Shown: positions 35,937 to 39,754 of the stretch, in pieces
Layout of the letters: every line of letters begins with the position of its first letter
Position numbering within the stretch: position 1 is the first letter of the stretch
Assembly (NCBI GenBank): GCA_024642365.1
Contig: JAHEBE010000003.1
Location: 1 to 39,754, forward strand
Direction of reading: 5' to 3'
DNA length: 39,754 bases
Source: Algoriphagus sp.
GTDB taxonomy: Bacteria; Bacteroidota; Bacteroidia; Cytophagales; Cyclobacteriaceae
The notes under the pieces: generated by a model
What the model was told of the DNA's origin: nothing
The model's input: the letters and a program-made list of their open reading frames with translations, nothing else
Database searches by the model: none
Program-made: the position numbers and the translations under genes

Positions 35937-36698
35937 ATGAAGGCAAGACCTACAATTCCTTTTGCAAAAAGAACATTCGACATCCTAGTTTCTGGAACAC
36001 TATTGATTCTGCTAAGCCCACTTTTCTTACTCGTTGGGTTACTTATTAAGCTAGAGTCCAAAGGCCCAATTTTCTATTATGCCTATCGGGTGGGGATGAA
36101 CTACCACACATTCAAGTTTTACAAATTTAGATCGATGCGAACCGACGCTGATCAATTAGTAGATAAAATGAAGCACCTCAATGCGTATCAACCTTCACAA
36201 GAAAAAGAAAGTCAATGGGCACCGTTGAACCGAAGTTTAATCGTTTCGGAATCTGAATTAGCGATTCGCATCCAAGATGCAGGAGTAATGCCAGAGGATG
36301 CCTACGAGGAACTTAAAAGCTCGGCATCTTCACAAGCATTTGTGAAGTTCAGCAACGATCCTCGAATCACTAAAGTCGGGAAGTGGATACGGAATCTAAG
36401 TATCGACGAGCTTCCTCAATTAGTCAACATTCTACTGGGAGATATGTCTTTGGTGGGAAATAGACCTTTGCCCCTTTATGAAGCGGAGCAGCTAACTTCT
36501 GATGAAGCAATTGGCAGATTTATGGGTCCTGCAGGATTGACCGGGCTATGGCAAGTAACTGAGCGGGGAAAAAAGGGAGTGGATGCAGCTTCACGTTGCA
36601 ACTTGGATATTTTTTATGCTCAGAATCACAACTTCTGGATGGACCTCAAGATTCTTCTTAAGACTCCACTAGCAGCGATCCAACACGAGAACGTCTAG
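35937..36698 (+). CDS. Bacterial sugar transferase (initiating polyprenyl-phosphate glycosyl-1-P transferase), short form
   Basis: KRTFDILVSGTLLILLSPLFLLVGLLIKLESKGPIFYYAYRVG, FRSMRTDAD, NDPRITKVGKWIRNLSIDELPQLVNILLGDMSLVGNRPLPLYE. Confidence 0.93.
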   Translation: MKARPTIPFAKRTFDILVSGTLLILLSPLFLLVGLLIKLESKGPIFYYAYRVGMNYHTFKFYKFRSMRTDADQLVDKMKHLNAYQPSQEKESQWAPLNRSLIVSESELAIRIQDAGVMPEDAYEELKSSASSQAFVKFSNDPRITKVGKWIRNLSIDELPQLVNILLGDMSLVGNRPLPLYEAEQLTSDEAIGRFMGPAGLTGLWQVTERGKKGVDAASRCNLDIFYAQNHNFWMDLKILLKTPLAAIQHENV

Positions 36699-36702
36699 TA
36701 TA

Positions 36703-37854
36703 ATGGAATTCCTAAACAAACTTACCTCTAAGCTGATTAGAAAGCCTTCCAGCGGGAAATTTATTCCCTTTATAGATGGGCTTCGATTCTTGGCAATAGT
36801 TCCTGTCGTATTTCAACATGCCAATGAACGGTTAGTTAAGTACGGGACACTTCCGGCCTTAGGTCCAATTGAAGAACAAGTATCATTTTTGATTTCAAGA
36901 GGGACTGTCGGTGTGTTTCTGTTTTTTGCGATCAGTGGATTTGTATTGAGCCTTCCGATTGCAAAATCCGGAAAAGCGGAGCGTTATGGGGAATACTTAA
37001 AGCGACGGATTTATCGCATTGAGCCACCCTTTCTTTTTTGGATGACTTGCTGTGCCTTGCTTTTACTGTTTATGGGGAAGTATCCTCCAATCGAACTTTT
37101 GAAACATTTCCTTGCCACTATTACCTATTCGCACCAGTTATTCTACCAAGACTATTCCATCATTAATCCGGTTGCTTGGTCATTGGAAGTGGAAATCCAA
37201 TTCTATTTATTGGCACCTTTTCTGGCCAGTTCTTATTTCGCTCGTCAAAATTTAAATCTGCGAAGAGTTGGGTTAATTGGTTTGATTGTTTTTTGGATTT
37301 TGATGCAGCATGCATTGGGCTGGCATCTTGCTCCATATAAGGCAAGTTTGCTTGGGCATTTGCCACATTTCTTGATTGGCATGCTCGCTGCAGACTTATA
37401 CCAATATCCCATAAAAGCCATTCAGAATTTTCGGTTTTGGGATCTGCTTTTTCCAGTGTTTGGGATTTTGATGGCGTTCACCTGGACAGAGGAACTGTTC
37501 AAGTCAATCGTTTTTGAATTTGCCTTGCTAGGGATATTCATGGCTGCATTTTATGGTAAGATTAGCCATCGCTTTTTGTCTATTTCCTGGATCGCTATTG
37601 TGGGAGGGATGTGTTATACCATCTATTTGATCCACCTTCCAATCCTCGAAGGCCTGTATTCATTCATCGGTAGATTCGGTCAATGGTCAGGCTATTTTGG
37701 TCAGTTATCGATAACGCTCAGTATTGCTCTGCCTTTGCTATTCCTTTGTAGCATCATTGCATATCGATTTATCGAGCAGCCATTTATGAAAAAGGAAAAG
37801 AAGCCAAAGACAAACACTTCACTTCCCCAGCTGCAGTCTTATCGAGAAGCATAA
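36703..37854 (+). CDS. Acyltransferase 3 family membrane protein
   Basis: FIPFIDGLRFLAIVPVVFQHAN, GTVGVFLFFAISGFVLSLP, AWSLEVEIQFYLLAPFLA. Confidence 0.92.
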   Translation: MEFLNKLTSKLIRKPSSGKFIPFIDGLRFLAIVPVVFQHANERLVKYGTLPALGPIEEQVSFLISRGTVGVFLFFAISGFVLSLPIAKSGKAERYGEYLKRRIYRIEPPFLFWMTCCALLLLFMGKYPPIELLKHFLATITYSHQLFYQDYSIINPVAWSLEVEIQFYLLAPFLASSYFARQNLNLRRVGLIGLIVFWILMQHALGWHLAPYKASLLGHLPHFLIGMLAADLYQYPIKAIQNFRFWDLLFPVFGILMAFTWTEELFKSIVFEFALLGIFMAAFYGKISHRFLSISWIAIVGGMCYTIYLIHLPILEGLYSFIGRFGQWSGYFGQLSITLSIALPLLFLCSIIAYRFIEQPFMKKEKKPKTNTSLPQLQSYREA

Positions 37855-37865
37855 ACTGCAACAAC

Positions 37866-38573
37866 ATGAAACAAATCGCATTTCTTTTAATTTTCTTCCT
37901 TGCTACAAAATTCTCCGTAGCGCAGGATTTCCAAGGCTTGACAATGGAGCGCCTTCGACCGCTTGATGTTTTGATTCAAGATGCGCTGGTAAATGCTCCC
38001 CTGATCAATCGACTGAGCAAAGGTCAAGCACAGAAGGAACAGGAAATTCTTTTGAACAGAAAAGCCTGGACTCAGCATATCGCATTGACTGGTGGATATA
38101 ATTATGGTAACGGAGTCGTTGCCGATAATCTTTCCTCACCGACAGATACACAAGCAGTCTTCCGGACTAGCACCTTCGCTTCATATAGTGTAGGAATTTC
38201 CCTTCGACTTCCAATCTCAGAATTTACCACGCAAAAAAACAAGGTAAAGATCCATGAGCTCGCGATTGAAGAAATGGAATATCAAAAAGAAGATTTAAGA
38301 AACGTCATCGCAGAGGAAGTGATCAAACGCTACAATTCTCTGGAGCGCGCCCTTACAACCATCAAACTTCAGGCACTAAAAGTAGAATCGAATGAAGCTG
38401 CAGTTCAAGTGACGGAGTCCTATTTCAAGTCCGGTACAGCAGACATTGATCAGTACAGAATGGCACTTGATATCTTGACTACCTCAAGAATTGAGTTGGA
38501 AAAAACGAAAAGTGATGCTTGGTACTACAAGCGGACCTTAGAAGAAATTGTAGGCGCTTCTATCCTAGACTAA
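37866..38573 (+). CDS. Short TolC/OEP-family protein (single repeat)
   Basis: Signal peptide ending SVAQ; PLDVLIQDALVNAPLINRLSKGQAQKEQEILLNRKAWTQHIALTGGYNYG; SYSVGISLRLPISEFTTQKNKVKIHELAIEEMEYQKEDLRNVIAEEVIKRYNSL. Confidence 0.8.
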   Translation: MKQIAFLLIFFLATKFSVAQDFQGLTMERLRPLDVLIQDALVNAPLINRLSKGQAQKEQEILLNRKAWTQHIALTGGYNYGNGVVADNLSSPTDTQAVFRTSTFASYSVGISLRLPISEFTTQKNKVKIHELAIEEMEYQKEDLRNVIAEEVIKRYNSLERALTTIKLQALKVESNEAAVQVTESYFKSGTADIDQYRMALDILTTSRIELEKTKSDAWYYKRTLEEIVGASILD

Positions 38574-38576
38574 GAC

Positions 38577-39754
38577 ATGAGCTTTATCCAAATTATCCGA
38601 CTCCTGGTGCGTTTTGCACCGTACATCCTGATCTCTGCATTTTTGATGGGAACTGTCACAGCTCTGATGACAATGAATGCCAAAAAGCAATATAAAAGCC
38701 ATACGCTATTAAATACCGGCTTGATCTCAGGCTACAATATCGAAAGCAATAAAGGAGACCGAATCGACTATGCTTTTACCAATAATGAGATGGAAAATCT
38801 CATCAACATCGCAAGTTCTTTCGAGACCTATCAGGAATTATCTGCTCGAATCTTAGCAGACTTAATGCTCGCTCAGGCAAATGGCAAGCAGGTTTTGATG
38901 GACGAAAATTTACCGGAATGGTATAAGTTATTGGAAGAAATTCCTTTTCAAATAGACCAAAACGATAGCCCTGAAAACGTTTATCAAGAAATCATTGCTA
39001 TTGCTAATGCAGATAAGGAAAATCCAATCTACCAACTCATGCATTCAAAAAATGCCTTTATGGGTTTGGAGCAATTGGAGAGTTTAAAGATTGCCAGAGA
39101 GGGAAGTTCGGATATGATTCGAATCGAATATTCCTCCATCGACCCTTACCTGAGTCAGCAGATTCTGAGCTTATTGACAGAGATATTCATCTTCAAACAA
39201 CAAAGCATCAAAGAAGGTCAGACGGATTCTGTGATTAATTTCTTCGAAGAAGCAACTCAAAAAACCCTTACCAGACTTCAGGGAGCTGAAGACGAGTTGC
39301 TAAAGTTTCGAGTGAAAAATCAAATCATCAACTATTACGAACAGACTCGATTCATCGCTGGAAACAGAGAAGAACTTGAAAAGCAATACCAAGAACAACT
39401 TCGCATCAAGGCAGCTTCAGAATCTGCTTTGAACCGAGTGAACCTGGAGATCAAAGACAAACGAATTCTTTCCTCCCTTCAAAACCAAATTGCCGTCAAT
39501 CAAGGAAAACTGGCGGATTACAATTTTGCCTTGATGGAGCTGGATTTAATCAATGGACAAGAAAAAGAAGACCCAAACCAAGCACTTCGCGCAGAGCTTC
39601 AAGGTAAAATCTCCTCTTTGCGTGCAGAAGTAATGGGGGCGACTTATGCGGTCGTGGATGTCAACCAGACTTCTGACGGATTGCCTACACAAAACTTGCT
39701 TTCCCAATGGTTGAGCTCAGTGATCACTAAAGAAGAATCAACCGCAAAGCTTCA
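38577..39754 (+). CDS. Wzz/GumC-like polysaccharide chain-length/export protein, partial at right edge
   Basis: ATG at 38577: MSFIQIIRLLVRFAPYILISAFLMGTVTALMTMNAKKQYKSHTLLNTG..., open to window end; N-terminal TM then long coiled-coil region. Confidence 0.75.
   Translation, partial: MSFIQIIRLLVRFAPYILISAFLMGTVTALMTMNAKKQYKSHTLLNTGLISGYNIESNKGDRIDYAFTNNEMENLINIASSFETYQELSARILADLMLAQANGKQVLMDENLPEWYKLLEEIPFQIDQNDSPENVYQEIIAIANADKENPIYQLMHSKNAFMGLEQLESLKIAREGSSDMIRIEYSSIDPYLSQQILSLLTEIFIFKQQSIKEGQTDSVINFFEEATQKTLTRLQGAEDELLKFRVKNQIINYYEQTRFIAGNREELEKQYQEQLRIKAASESALNRVNLEIKDKRILSSLQNQIAVNQGKLADYNFALMELDLINGQEKEDPNQALRAELQGKISSLRAEVMGATYAVVDVNQTSDGLPTQNLLSQWLSSVITKEESTAKL

Overview
Chromosomal window from a Bacteroidota genome, probably Cytophagales (inferred from gene families and protein styles, not from any search). 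Most of it is conserved housekeeping: secA, dapF, Tat-exported superoxide dismutase, MazG-like, mscS, two tRNAs, mutS, TrmH-type methyltransferase, DOPA-type decarboxylase, SDR, comF-like, exonuclease III, ybeY and mnmG, followed by a fadNAE-like beta-oxidation cluster with its own MarR regulator. The most notable signal is non-coding. An exact 16-bp parS palindrome (TGTTTCACGTGAAACA) plus a degenerate copy lie just upstream of mnmG. About 4.5 kb downstream, a ~450-bp intergenic region at 23224-23671 holds three perfect DnaA boxes (TTATCCACA), at least four near-matches and a 36/38 A/T stretch. Together with a change in coding-strand bias and a hand-sampled G/C bias shift, this is a strong candidate for the chromosomal origin (oriC). 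The right edge enters what looks like an exopolysaccharide locus: receiver-only response regulator, LruC lipoprotein, short sugar transferase with an enlarged insertion, acyltransferase, half-length single-repeat TolC-like protein and a truncated Wzz/GumC-like protein. No CRISPR, transposase, integrase, phage or obvious defence genes were seen.
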